Shown: positions 1 to 7,596 of the stretch, one piece after another
Numbering within the stretch: the stretch's first letter is position 1
Layout of the letters: each line of letters starts with the position of its first letter
Assembly (NCBI GenBank): GCA_937915965.1
Contig: CALGHC010000323.1
Span: 1-13,203 of the forward strand
Direction of reading: 5' to 3'
Source: an uncultured Myxococcales bacterium
Lineage (GTDB): Bacteria > Myxococcota_A > UBA9042
DNA: 13,203 nucleotides
The notes under the pieces: model-generated
The model's input: the letters and a program-made list of their open reading frames with translations, nothing else
What the model was told of the DNA's origin: nothing
The model's database searches: none
Translations under genes and position numbers: made by a program

Positions 1-481
1 CATCCACATCGATCAGGTACGTCTGCACCGCCTCAAGCCAGGTCCAGCCCGTCAACAGGAAGCCATCCAGGAGAATCTTGCGGGCGCTGATCGCCTGTTG
101 GACCCGCTCGCTGGTCGGCTCGAACGGCTCTCGGGTAATCAGCCACACGTCGACGCCATATCGATCGTTGCGCACGATGCGTCGCTCAGTCAGGGGGCCA
201 GCGAGCAGGGCGATGGCCTCCTCAAGGGGCGAGCCGTTGGCGATCACGGCCGCCTCCGTCTGTGCGCCGGCCGCCGATGGCTGCGTCGTCACCGGTGTCT
301 CGCGCGTGGCGTCGCCGTCGCCACCTGGCGCGATCGCGGCGGGCTTGGGTTCGTCCGCGCTGGCCTCGCTCGCTCGAAGACTGATCGCTGCGATCGCCAT
401 GACGGCGATCATGAAGGCGGCGCTTCGTGGCGCAACCGACTGTCGAATTGGCGAATTGGCCCCATGCTGTCGACCGTTCAT
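1..481 (-). CDS. Exported protein of unknown function, N-terminal fragment
   Basis: This is the first 160 codons of a gene that leaves the window at its left edge, so there is no stop codon. The start is the ATG at 481-479. An in-frame TGA lies three codons upstream, so no longer start is possible, and GAGAGGGG stands 9 nt before it as ribosome binding site. Residues 1-42 look like a Sec signal peptide: basic N-region with R13 and R19, hydrophobic core around residues 21-35, and an ASA cleavage site before D43. Residues 43-81 form an Ala/Pro/Thr-rich linker. From about residue 82 the sequence looks folded, with features such as ALLAGPLTERRIV, YGVDVWLITREPFEP and a helical stretch ending in TGWTWLEAVQTYL. 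I recognise no family. It is transcribed divergently from the lipoprotein gene at 1065. Location in the periplasm or envelope is inferred from the signal peptide. Confidence 0.8.
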   Translation of the reverse strand, partial: MNGRQHGANSPIRQSVAPRSAAFMIAVMAIAAISLRASEASADEPKPAAIAPGGDGDATRETPVTTQPSAAGAQTEAAVIANGSPLEEAIALLAGPLTERRIVRNDRYGVDVWLITREPFEPTSERVQQAISARKILLDGFLLTGWTWLEAVQTYLIDVD

Positions 482-575
482 CCTGCGTCACCCCTCTCGC
501 CGGTTCGTTGTGGCCGACGTGCGCGTTCCTCACCCTCATTGACCACGCGGCGCCGCGGAACGCACCGCGGTGCAC

Positions 576-706
576 AACAGACTGCGGCGCAGAACAGATT
601 GCGGCGCCCAACACAGATTGCGGCGCCCAATACAGATTGCGGCGCCCAACACAGACTGCGGCGCCCAACACAGACTGCGGCGCCCAACACAGACTGCGGC
701 GCCCAA
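576..706. repeat. 19-bp tandem array (about 7 units)
   Basis: Six near-identical 19-bp units occupy 593-706, with plus-strand consensus CACAGAYTGCGGCGCCCAA. A degenerate 17-bp unit precedes them at 576-592. Variants are grouped in blocks: the three units at 593-649 carry ATTG and the three at 650-706 carry ACTG. Each unit contains the palindrome GGCGCC. The units are contiguous with no spacers, so this is a minisatellite and not CRISPR. It lies in the gap between divergent genes, immediately downstream of the candidate minus-strand promoter, and would be in the transcribed leader of the gene at 481. Confidence 0.95.
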
Positions 707-709
707 CGT

Positions 710-739
710 AGTGTAGGGCCTGCGCTCCGGGGTCTCCAA
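710..739 (-). promoter_or_regulatory. Candidate sigma-70 promoter for the exported protein at 481
   Basis: On the minus strand TTGGAG (739-734) and TACACT (715-710) are separated by 18 nt. TACACT keeps four of six consensus bases. Transcription would start near 703, giving a leader of about 220 nt that contains nearly the whole 19-bp tandem array. The -35 box is only moderate, so this is tentative. Confidence 0.35.
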
Positions 740-886
740 TGAATTCGCGATCTGCTCGGCTGCTCCTGCCTTTCGCCAGCGCCGTGCGCGCGGCCACGAC
801 GCCACTCGCCTCTGGCTTCGCCCACAGCGCCGGTCGGGTCGACCCCGTGATCGGCGTGGACCACCCAGCCACCGCCGCTGATCGCC

Positions 887-916
887 TTGACGCTATCGTT
901 TTTGCGGTTCTATACT
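887..916 (+). promoter_or_regulatory. Sigma-70-type promoter for the lipoprotein gene at 1065
   Basis: TTGACG (887-892) and TATACT (911-916) are separated by 18 nt. Each box has five of six consensus bases, which stands out in such GC-rich DNA. The start of transcription would be near 923, leaving a leader of about 140 nt before the ATG at 1065. The rest of the 482-1064 gap holds the 19-bp array and a weaker divergent promoter candidate; I see nothing else in it. Confidence 0.65.
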
Positions 917-1064
917 GCCGCGGTCCGTTCGCTGGGTGGCTCCAGGCTGCCCAAAGCGCCGCGCCGGACCCCACGCCATGTGCTCGCCCTTCGGGGCGCT
1001 GTTTTGAGCGTCACACCATACGGGCAGGTCTCCCTCGACAGGTCCTACAGCAGCAAGGTCTTCG

Positions 1065-2906
1065 ATGTCTCATCGCCGCATCGTGCGCACGCTCCTCCTC
1101 ACCCTGACGCTGGCGGCCTTGGGGCCGGCGTGTCAGCGCGGCGAGAAGAGCTGCCGTTACTTCAGCCTCGTGACTGTTCGCTCCGATTCCCCAGAGGAAC
1201 GCAAGCGCGCAATCGCCGACATCAAGAGCCTGCCGACCGCAGATCTGCTCAAGTGCGACGACGACAAAGTCTTCGAGCGCTTTGGCGAGGTCATCGACAA
1301 ACAGCCGCAGTTCCGCCCGTTGCTGATCGACGCCCTCGAGGCCGTGGGCAAGGCAAGCAAGTCCCTCCGGAATCGCTGCGAGGCGATGCTCATCAAGGGG
1401 CTGGGATTCGACGAGACGGCGCCTCAGGTCGCCGGCATCGTGCGAACCTGGCGTCTCGAAGACGCTGAGGTCACCAAGTCCGATCCGTACGTGCCGAGCA
1501 AGTCCGTCGCAGACGCCCTCGCCGCCGCGCTCAAGCGGGTGACAGACGGCGGCGCAAAGGGGGTCTTGCTTGAGAGCCTCTTCCTCTCGTTGCCCGACAT
1601 GGAGTCGCGCAAGGTCCACGAGGACCTGCTGATCGAACTCGCCGCGGGCGATCCGGTCACGCAGACGATCGAGGTCAACATCCGGGCCCTGAATTATCTC
1701 CGGCAGATGCGGTCGAACAAAGACGAGGCGTTCGACGCGTACGTCAAGGGCCTCTTTGTCTACGACGCGGCGCGCTCGGAGATCTACCAGCCCGCCCGTC
1801 TGGCGTTGTCCGTGATCGAGCCGCGCAAGGTGGCCGACAAGATTCTCGGGATCTTCACCAAGAAGGATGCCTCGTTCAAGAAGTGGGCCGACGAACACAA
1901 CCTGTTCGATTGGGAGTGGAGCGAGGGCCCGAAGTTGGCGCAGATCCTCTCGGACGTCCACGATCCGCGCACCGCCAAGGACATCATCGCGCGGGTCGCC
2001 AAGCCGATCGACGCCTCCGAGACCGGCACGCCCAAGAACTTCGCCGCGCTCAAGCGAGGCGTGCCGTGGGGCTCCTACATCACGAGCCGCCTCCAGCTGT
2101 CGATGTGGGCACTCGCGGCCATGGGTCGCGGTCTGGAGGACGTCGCCGAGGACATCGCCGTGGTCGCCGCCACCCGCGGCCTCGCCGTCGAGCAGCGCAC
2201 CATGCCGTTCATCGCGCTGGGCCTGTCTGGCGCAAAGAACGCGTGGCCGGTCATGCTCAAGGCTCTGCAGCAGATCGACCCGATGGAGCGCGCGGATTTC
2301 ATCACCCCCTTGGTCTACGCGGTCGAGCCGGAGAACCTTGAGGAGTGGGATGCGGTCCTTGGTGCCGACACCAGCGAGGGCGTGCGTTTGGCGCTACAGG
2401 ATCCCTCGATCGTCGCCCGCCTCAGCGTCGTGCGCGAGTGCAAGGCACAGGTCGATCAAGCCGAGGACGATCGCGCTCGCCAGCAGGCAAAGGGCAATTG
2501 TTACTACGGCTTCCTGAAGACGGGCGACAACCTCGCCAAGGAAAAGGCGGCGATCGGCCTGGTCCATCTCGCCGCCGATGGCGCCGACGTGCTGGGGCCA
2601 CTGGCCGAAGCCTTCCAGAAGTCGAGCACCGCCGACACTACCTTGCGCCAGATCATCGTCGCTGGCATCAAGCACGCAGCGCGCGCCCGCCACATCAAGG
2701 GCGTCTACCATACCCAGCAGCTGCAGGTTGCGGTGCCGAACAACCAGACCTGGCTGTGGGAATTCGACGTCATCCTCGGCCACCTCACTACCGAGTTCGA
2801 GGCACTCAAGGCCAAGGTCGACGCTGAAGGCGGCGAGCCCGGTGCAGACGGCGACCAGGGCGGTGCCGGTGCGGGCGTCGAGCCCGGTGCCGCCGCCGCC
2901 GAATAG
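1065..2906 (+). CDS. Predicted lipoprotein, all-helical HEAT-like, 613 aa
   Basis: The N-terminus has a basic start (HRRIVR), a hydrophobic core at about residues 9-20 and a cysteine at residue 23 in LGPAC. This is a non-canonical but acceptable lipobox, because Leu is at -4 rather than -3. The mature protein is almost entirely predicted helix. Repeated Leu/Ala-rich helices such as FRPLLIDALEAVGKA, LQLSMWALAAMG, MPFIALGLSGAKNAWPVMLKAL and AIGLVHLAADGADVLGPLAEAF resemble HEAT/armadillo-type repeats. The last 27 or so residues are low-complexity Gly/Ala/Glu. No catalytic motif is visible. The start is the ATG at 1065, with AAGG 6 nt upstream; a good promoter lies about 140 nt upstream. The next gene, also a lipoprotein, follows after 137 nt on the same strand and may be co-transcribed. 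A scaffold or adaptor role in the envelope is inference only. Confidence 0.9.
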   Translation: MSHRRIVRTLLLTLTLAALGPACQRGEKSCRYFSLVTVRSDSPEERKRAIADIKSLPTADLLKCDDDKVFERFGEVIDKQPQFRPLLIDALEAVGKASKSLRNRCEAMLIKGLGFDETAPQVAGIVRTWRLEDAEVTKSDPYVPSKSVADALAAALKRVTDGGAKGVLLESLFLSLPDMESRKVHEDLLIELAAGDPVTQTIEVNIRALNYLRQMRSNKDEAFDAYVKGLFVYDAARSEIYQPARLALSVIEPRKVADKILGIFTKKDASFKKWADEHNLFDWEWSEGPKLAQILSDVHDPRTAKDIIARVAKPIDASETGTPKNFAALKRGVPWGSYITSRLQLSMWALAAMGRGLEDVAEDIAVVAATRGLAVEQRTMPFIALGLSGAKNAWPVMLKALQQIDPMERADFITPLVYAVEPENLEEWDAVLGADTSEGVRLALQDPSIVARLSVVRECKAQVDQAEDDRARQQAKGNCYYGFLKTGDNLAKEKAAIGLVHLAADGADVLGPLAEAFQKSSTADTTLRQIIVAGIKHAARARHIKGVYHTQQLQVAVPNNQTWLWEFDVILGHLTTEFEALKAKVDAEGGEPGADGDQGGAGAGVEPGAAAAE

Positions 2907-3043
2907 CGCGGCCTGACACCTCGTCTGCATCCCGCCGCTGTGGTCTGGATGCCCCCCCTCTGAAGAAACTGCGTCCGGAATTCCTCGCTAACGTCGATCA
3001 CTCGTCGCGCCTGCTGCGTTTTTTGGCGGGCCGGGGAGGGAGG

Positions 3044-3841
3044 ATGGACGCTCAGCGAATCGGCCGTATCAAGGCCATTGCCGTGCTTGGAGGATCGCGC
3101 GTCCTGCTCGTCGCGGCGCTCCTTGCCGCCATCGCGGCGGGCTGCGACGGCGCGGACTTGTATGCAGGACCCTGCGGAGGGACGCGCGAAGCGCGCTGCG
3201 TGGGTGACCTCGACCAAGGCGCGGCGCCGGCCGAACCCGTGGACGAAGTAGCGCCGCCCTGTCGTCCCGCCGTGACCGGGGAGCTACCGGTCAACGAGGT
3301 CCTCCAGCGACCCGGCGGCCTCGATTTCGATGGCGACGGCGCGTCGACCACCCGCGACGAGATGGTCGAGTGGATCGTTGACTCGTCGGCGCCGGCCCAC
3401 CTTCTGGGGGCGGAGCTGTGGTTCGACGGTGAGCGTCGGGGTGTAGTCCGGTCGAGTCCTTGCCTGCGCATGGGTCAGGCAGTGGTGCTTGTTGGTCACC
3501 TGACCGCTCCGTGGAGCCCACCCCAGGGGGCAGTGCTGGTCACCCTCGATCGCACGTTGCGCCTCAGCGACAAAGGAGGCCATCTGGCGCTCATTGGCCT
3601 TGGTGGCGGCGAGCTGGGCTTTGCAGACCTGCCGGCCGCCCCGGCGAAGGAAGCTTGTAGCCTCGTGCGTGCACGCGACGGCGATCGCGCCGCGCCGCTG
3701 GAGCCCCACTGCGACCACCCCGATAGCAAAGGAGCTCCCTGGTCGCCAGGCCTGTGCACCGATGGAGGTCGGTTTCCCGGCTGCCTGACGATCGGCGCCG
3801 CGGTCTCCGCGAGGCCACCAGCGGCGCCGGCGCTGCCCTAG
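3044..3841 (+). CDS. Lamin-tail-domain-like lipoprotein, 265 aa
   Basis: A signal sequence (basic RIGRIK, hydrophobic core to residue 30) ends in the lipobox AAGC with Cys34, so this is probably a membrane-anchored lipoprotein. Residues about 79-192 resemble a lamin tail domain (LTD). There is the opening strand ELPVNEVLQRPGG, an Asp-rich DFDGDG turn, DEMVEWIV, then a GAELWFDG strand and the MGQAVVLVG strand, matching the usual NEV...DGDG...DEFVEL...G..VV order. The C-terminal part has several cysteines and a SPGLCTDGGRF stretch, the kind of ending seen after bacterial LTDs. I prefer the ATG at 3044, which has GGGGAGGGAGG directly before it, over an in-frame TTG at 3023. The gene converges on rpsA with about 106 nt between their ends. 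LTDs in bacteria are usually exported; binding partners are unknown. Confidence 0.85.
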   Translation: MDAQRIGRIKAIAVLGGSRVLLVAALLAAIAAGCDGADLYAGPCGGTREARCVGDLDQGAAPAEPVDEVAPPCRPAVTGELPVNEVLQRPGGLDFDGDGASTTRDEMVEWIVDSSAPAHLLGAELWFDGERRGVVRSSPCLRMGQAVVLVGHLTAPWSPPQGAVLVTLDRTLRLSDKGGHLALIGLGGGELGFADLPAAPAKEACSLVRARDGDRAAPLEPHCDHPDSKGAPWSPGLCTDGGRFPGCLTIGAAVSARPPAAPALP

Positions 3842-3852
3842 CTGCGTGCTCC

Positions 3853-3922
3853 AAAAATGCTGACGCCCCGACCGCGTCGCAGCTGCCCTTGTCGGGTGTG
3901 CTCGAGCGCGGTCGGGGCGTCA
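3853..3922 (-). terminator. Intrinsic terminator of rpsA
   Basis: TGACGCCCCGACCGCG (3861-3876) and its exact reverse complement (3907-3922) form a 16-bp perfect stem with a 30-nt loop. Read on the minus strand, the stem is followed after two bases by a run of five T (3857-3853). On the plus strand no T run follows, so it should act on rpsA. The loop is long, but GCAGCTGCCC and GGGTGTGC inside it can partly pair and shorten it. It could also slow plus-strand transcripts coming from the LTD lipoprotein. Confidence 0.85.
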
Positions 3923-3947
3923 CGTAAGACGCGGAAGTGAGCGGGGT

Positions 3948-5765
3948 CTAGGCTTCTTCTTCTGCCTCGGCCTGTGCTCTACCCTCTGCCTGCTTCTCTT
4001 CCTCTTCTTCCTGCTCCGCCGCCACGGCGCGGGCCTTCTGCTCGGCCTCCTCGGCGCTGGCCGGCAACGCAGAGGTGTCCATCTTCTGACGGATCAGCTC
4101 GCCCAGGGTCGTCGCCGAGCCGGGATCAAGCTGCTCATACTCGAGGTCGTCATCGGAGTCGGCCCGACGCACCGAGAGGCCCAGCTTGCGCTCCTCTGGG
4201 ATGATCGAGATGACCTTGACTCGCACGGTCTGGGCCTCTTCGAGGACCTTGTGGATGTTGTCCACCTTCTCCTCGGCGATCTCCGAGATGTGCAGGAAGC
4301 CCTCGATGAACTCGTCGAGCTCGACGATAGCGCCAAAGTCGAGCAGTTTGCTGACGGTGCCCTCGTGGACCGAGCCGCGCGGGAACTTCGCGTGAATCGA
4401 CTGCCACGGGTCTCCCTGCAGCTGCTTGATGCCCAACGAGAAACGCTCGCGCTCGGCGTCGATGTGCAGGACCTCAGCTTCGACCTGATCGCCCTTGGCG
4501 AACGAGTCGGTCGGCTGCTTGACGCGGTGGGACCACGACAGGTCGGTCACGTGGCAAAGGCCGTCGATCTCTTCGCCGATGTCGATGAAGATGCCGAAGT
4601 TGGTGATGTTGCGCACCTCGCCCTTGACGCGCGTTCCCGGCGGGTACTTCTCCGCCAGGATGTCCCACGGATTGCGCTCAAGCTGCTTCATGCCCAGCGA
4701 CATCCGCTTGTTGTGGGTGTCGATCTCAAGGACAACCGCCTCGACCTCGTCGCCCACGCTCACAAGCTTCGAGGGGTGCTTGATCCGCTTGGTCCAGCTC
4801 ATCTCGCTGATGTGAACGAGGCCCTCGATGCCGTCACCGAGCTGAATGAATGCGCCGTAGTCCGTCAGTGAGACGACCTTGCCGCTCACCTTCTCGCTCA
4901 GCTGGTAGCGGGTCTCCGCCGACAGCCACGGGTCCTCAGTGGTCTGTTTCAGGCCCAGGCTGACGCGCTCGCGATCGGGATCGTACTTCAGCACGACCAC
5001 TCGGGTCTCCTGGCCGACCTCGAACATCTCGCTGGGGTGCTTGATGCGGTTCCAGCTCATATCTGTGATGTGCAGCAGGCCGTCGATGCCGCCGAGATCG
5101 ATAAATGCGCCGTAATCCGTGATGTTCTTCACGACACCGTCGATCTTCATGCCCGGCTCGAGCTTCGACAGGGTCTGGCTCTTCAGGGCCTCGCGCTGCT
5201 TCTCAAGCAGAGCTCGTCGGCTGAGCACGATGTTGCCGCGCTTCTTGTTGAACTTGATGACCTTGAAGTGGAAGCGCTGGCCGATGTACTTCTCGAGGTT
5301 GCGCACGGGGCGCAGGTCCACCTGGCTGCCAGGAAGGAAGGCCTTGACGCCAATGTCCACCGTCAGACCGCCCTTGACGCGGGCGGTGATGATGCCCTCG
5401 ACGAGCTCCTCGTTCTCACAGGCTTCGGCGATCTCGTCCCAGATCTTGAGGCGGTCGGCCTTCTCCTTGCTGACCTCGACCAGCCCGAGATCGTTTTCCT
5501 TGGTCTCAATGTAGACCTCGATCTCGTCACCGACGGCGACGGCGAGGTTGCCTTCGGGATCGATGAACTCGTGGCTGGGGATCTGCCCTTCGCTCTTGTA
5601 GCCGATGTCGACGATGACGTGATCCTTGCCGACCGACAGCACGCGGCCGGTGACGATCTCGCCTTCCAAGATGGGCTGATTCTTCTCGAAATCCTCGAAA
5701 AGAAGTTCGAATTCCTCTTCGTCGGATAGCGCCTCGGCGCTCGGAACCTGGGTGAGCTCGCTCAT
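3948..5765 (-). CDS. rpsA: 30S ribosomal protein S1, six S1 domains
   Basis: Protein S1 binds mRNA upstream of and around the start codon and helps load it on the 30S subunit. Six S1/OB-fold domains are visible at about residues 34-100, 118-184, 204-273, 289-360, 376-447 and 463-534. Domains 3-5 carry the typical pattern (for example ITDYGAFIDLG, GLLHITDMSW, VVVLKYDPDRERVSLGLKQ), while domains 1 and 2 are the divergent ribosome-binding type. At 605 residues it is longer than the usual 550-570 because of a tail from residue 536 rich in Glu, Ala and Gln. The start is the ATG at 5765-5763, with AAAGGA 5 nt upstream (5776-5771). An in-frame TTG at 5933 would add an Arg/Pro-rich extension of no S1 character and coincides with the candidate -35 box, so it is rejected. 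It appears to be a single-gene unit. S1 often represses its own translation through its leader; this was not tested here. Confidence 0.97.
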   Translation of the reverse strand: MSELTQVPSAEALSDEEEFELLFEDFEKNQPILEGEIVTGRVLSVGKDHVIVDIGYKSEGQIPSHEFIDPEGNLAVAVGDEIEVYIETKENDLGLVEVSKEKADRLKIWDEIAEACENEELVEGIITARVKGGLTVDIGVKAFLPGSQVDLRPVRNLEKYIGQRFHFKVIKFNKKRGNIVLSRRALLEKQREALKSQTLSKLEPGMKIDGVVKNITDYGAFIDLGGIDGLLHITDMSWNRIKHPSEMFEVGQETRVVVLKYDPDRERVSLGLKQTTEDPWLSAETRYQLSEKVSGKVVSLTDYGAFIQLGDGIEGLVHISEMSWTKRIKHPSKLVSVGDEVEAVVLEIDTHNKRMSLGMKQLERNPWDILAEKYPPGTRVKGEVRNITNFGIFIDIGEEIDGLCHVTDLSWSHRVKQPTDSFAKGDQVEAEVLHIDAERERFSLGIKQLQGDPWQSIHAKFPRGSVHEGTVSKLLDFGAIVELDEFIEGFLHISEIAEEKVDNIHKVLEEAQTVRVKVISIIPEERKLGLSVRRADSDDDLEYEQLDPGSATTLGELIRQKMDTSALPASAEEAEQKARAVAAEQEEEEEKQAEGRAQAEAEEEA

Positions 5766-5904
5766 TAATGTCCTTTCGGGGGTCCGACGCGGCACCGCTT
5801 GGCGTGGCGACGGACGCAGTTTGCGCTGGCTTTGGAGCCGCCGAATGGGCGACAAGTCCGGGCGGTCGAGCCTGCGCCGTTCATCGGCCGCCGGAGGGCG
5901 CGGA

Positions 5905-5933
5905 ATCCTGCCGCCGCACCGTCGGAATGTCAA
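5905..5933 (-). promoter_or_regulatory. Candidate rpsA promoter
   Basis: On the minus strand a perfect TTGACA (5933-5928) is followed after 17 nt by CAGGAT (5910-5905), which keeps A2, A5 and T6 of the -10 consensus. Transcription would begin near 5898 and give a leader of about 130 nt. The -10 box is weak, so confidence is moderate. The leader (5766-5898) is GC-rich and could fold, but I see no riboswitch class. Confidence 0.5.
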
Positions 5934-6050
5934 CGGCCAGGGTGGCTTGATTGAATTTCGGGTCGAGCCCAGCTCAGGTCGGCTGCCGCAGGCGCGCCCG
6001 CCTCAGCCCGACCGGCCACCTTGGCGCGATCGCAGCGTGATTGGGCGCCG

Positions 6051-6060
6051 CCCCCCCCCC
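6051..6060. repeat. Homopolymer run of ten C
   Basis: Ten consecutive C on the plus strand (G on the minus strand) lie in the 332-nt gap between mpl and rpsA, 38 nt past the mpl stop and about 120 nt upstream of the candidate rpsA -35 box. Runs of this length are prone to slippage and to sequencing error. Apart from this run, the rpsA promoter and its leader, I see nothing in the gap. Confidence 0.9.
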
Positions 6061-6097
6061 ACGCCATCACGGCGGCCGCGCAAGCAGCGCTGGGCGT

Positions 6098-7591
6098 TCA
6101 GCTGGCGAGGCGCGCGAGCAGCTTGTCGTGTAGGCCCCGAAAGTCGCGGCCGCTCATGCCGAGTACGACGTCGCCGGCCTGCGCCTCGTTTGCCACTAGA
6201 TCGACGATGGCGTCGACCTCCGGCAGAAACCGAGCTCTCGGTCCACGTGCGCCGATCGCCTCGACCAGGTCTGCGACGTCCAGGTATTGGTCTGCAGCGA
6301 GCCGATCGCTGTCTTTCCAAAGCGGGCTACAGAAGACGACCTCGTCGGCGGCGTCGAACGCGGTCGCATAAGCCTTCTGGAAGATCTTGCGTCGGGAGGT
6401 ATTGGACTCGGCCTCGAAGAGCGCCCACAGGCGGCGGCCGGGGTAGCGCGCGCGGATGGCGGCGATCGTCTCGCGCACAGCCGTGGGGTGGTGGGCGTAG
6501 TCGTCCATGACCACGACGCCGGCGGCTTCCCCCTTGATCTCCTGGCGCTTCTTGACGCCACGAAAAGCGGACAGGGCCTCGGCGGCGCCCGCGGCCGAGA
6601 CGCCGAGGTCGAGGACGGTGACCAGCGCCGCGGTCGCGTTCAAGACATTGTGGCGACCGGACATCGGCGAGCGAAATCGGCCGACGTGGCGGCCGTCGAG
6701 GTGCAAATCAAAATCCGCGCCATCCGCGCCGAGCTCGCGAATTGTCGCGATGGCGTCGAGGGGCGCCGCTGTGCCACCCAGCCCATAGCGGACGACCCGC
6801 GCACGGCAGGCGTCAAGTACATCGACGACGCGCTGATCCTCGCCCCATGCCACGAGCAGTCCCTTGGGGTGGACGAGCGACGCCAGCAGGCGGAAGGCCC
6901 GTGAGACCGCGCCGAAGTCGGGGTAGATGTCGGCGTGGTCGAACTCGACCGACGTCAAAATCGCATGGTGAGGTCGGTAGTGAACGAACTTGGGCCGCTT
7001 GTCGTAGTAGGCCGTATCGTACTCGTCACCCTCGAGCACGAAGGGCGGGGCGCTACCGGCTTGGAAGGAGTGGCCCAGGTTGGTCGGTACGCCACCGACG
7101 AGCAATCCAGGCGACAGCCCGTTGGCCTCGAGGAGCCAGGCGAGCAGCGAGGTCGTCGTCGTCTTGCCATGCGTACCTGTGACGACGACGGGCACCCGGC
7201 CCTCAAGTAGCCATTCGCCCAGCGCCTCGGGGAACGAACAGTAGGGCAGGGCCCGCTCGCGCATCTCCGTCGCTTCGGGGTTGTCGCGGCGGATCACGTT
7301 GCCGACGATGACCAGGTCCGGAGCCCAGGCGAGGTTGGTGGCGCCGTAGCCCTCGGTGAAGGGGATCTGCCAGCGCTCAAGCTGGCCGCGCATTGGCTCA
7401 TAGATGCCGGCGTCGGATCCCCGCACCTCGAGCCCACGCGCAGCGAGCAGTCCGGCGAAGTTGCCCATCGCCGAGCCGCCGATTCCCATCAAGTGCACGC
7501 GACGGGCGCGCTGGAAATCGACCGGCGGTCGCGGCTCAGGGACCCGCTCTGCGGGGCCGATCGAGGTGAGTGAGGAGTTCTTGTCGGCCAT
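6098..7591 (-). CDS. mpl: UDP-N-acetylmuramate:L-alanyl-gamma-D-glutamyl-meso-diaminopimelate ligase
   Basis: Mpl is a cytoplasmic ATP-dependent ligase that joins recycled murein tripeptide (L-Ala-D-Glu-meso-DAP) to UDP-MurNAc and so returns cell-wall peptide to synthesis. Three Mur-ligase regions are visible. The N-terminal nucleotide-sugar domain has MGIGGSAMG at residues 35-43. The ATP loop GTHGKTTT is at 139-146. The ligase signature and C-terminal domain include SGRHN at 311-315, DDYAHHP at 363-369 and MSGRDFRGLHDKLL near the end. The stretch EGDEYDTAYYDKRPKFVHY (187-205), followed by EFDHADIYPD, is typical of Mpl and separates it from MurC. At 497 residues it is slightly longer than the E. 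coli enzyme (about 457). The ATG at 7591 lies 5 nt after the stop of the MopE-like gene and has only a weak AGGCGG upstream, so translational coupling is likely. The longer open frame to 8146 overlaps that gene and is rejected. Confidence 0.96.
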   Translation of the reverse strand: MADKNSSLTSIGPAERVPEPRPPVDFQRARRVHLMGIGGSAMGNFAGLLAARGLEVRGSDAGIYEPMRGQLERWQIPFTEGYGATNLAWAPDLVIVGNVIRRDNPEATEMRERALPYCSFPEALGEWLLEGRVPVVVTGTHGKTTTTSLLAWLLEANGLSPGLLVGGVPTNLGHSFQAGSAPPFVLEGDEYDTAYYDKRPKFVHYRPHHAILTSVEFDHADIYPDFGAVSRAFRLLASLVHPKGLLVAWGEDQRVVDVLDACRARVVRYGLGGTAAPLDAIATIRELGADGADFDLHLDGRHVGRFRSPMSGRHNVLNATAALVTVLDLGVSAAGAAEALSAFRGVKKRQEIKGEAAGVVVMDDYAHHPTAVRETIAAIRARYPGRRLWALFEAESNTSRRKIFQKAYATAFDAADEVVFCSPLWKDSDRLAADQYLDVADLVEAIGARGPRARFLPEVDAIVDLVANEAQAGDVVLGMSGRDFRGLHDKLLARLAS

Positions 7592-7596
7592 GCCGC

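Noticed and set aside
576..706. CRISPR array
   Set aside because: This array and the two at the right end consist of contiguous units without spacers, and no cas gene is present.
78..742. Two plus-strand open frames (78-542 and 98-742) at the left edge
   Set aside because: Both are shadows: opposite the minus-strand exported protein, and for the second through the tandem array.
222..974. Minus-strand open frame of 250 codons across the 19-bp array
   Set aside because: Its length comes from the stop-free array and from a shifted frame of the exported protein gene. The correct frame starts at 481 with a signal peptide.
739..1107. Plus-strand open frame of 122 codons before the 1065 lipoprotein
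   Set aside because: It has no ribosome binding site, contains the promoter at 887-916, overlaps the next gene out of frame and has no protein-like character.
2927..2952. Terminator after the lipoprotein gene ending at 2906
   Set aside because: GCATCC and GGATGC can form a 6-bp stem with a 14-nt loop, but no T run follows, so it is not a convincing intrinsic terminator.
5766..5933. Extension of rpsA to a TTG at 5933
   Set aside because: The added residues are Arg/Pro-rich and unlike S1, and the ATG at 5765 has a good AAAGGA. The TTG belongs to the likely -35 box.
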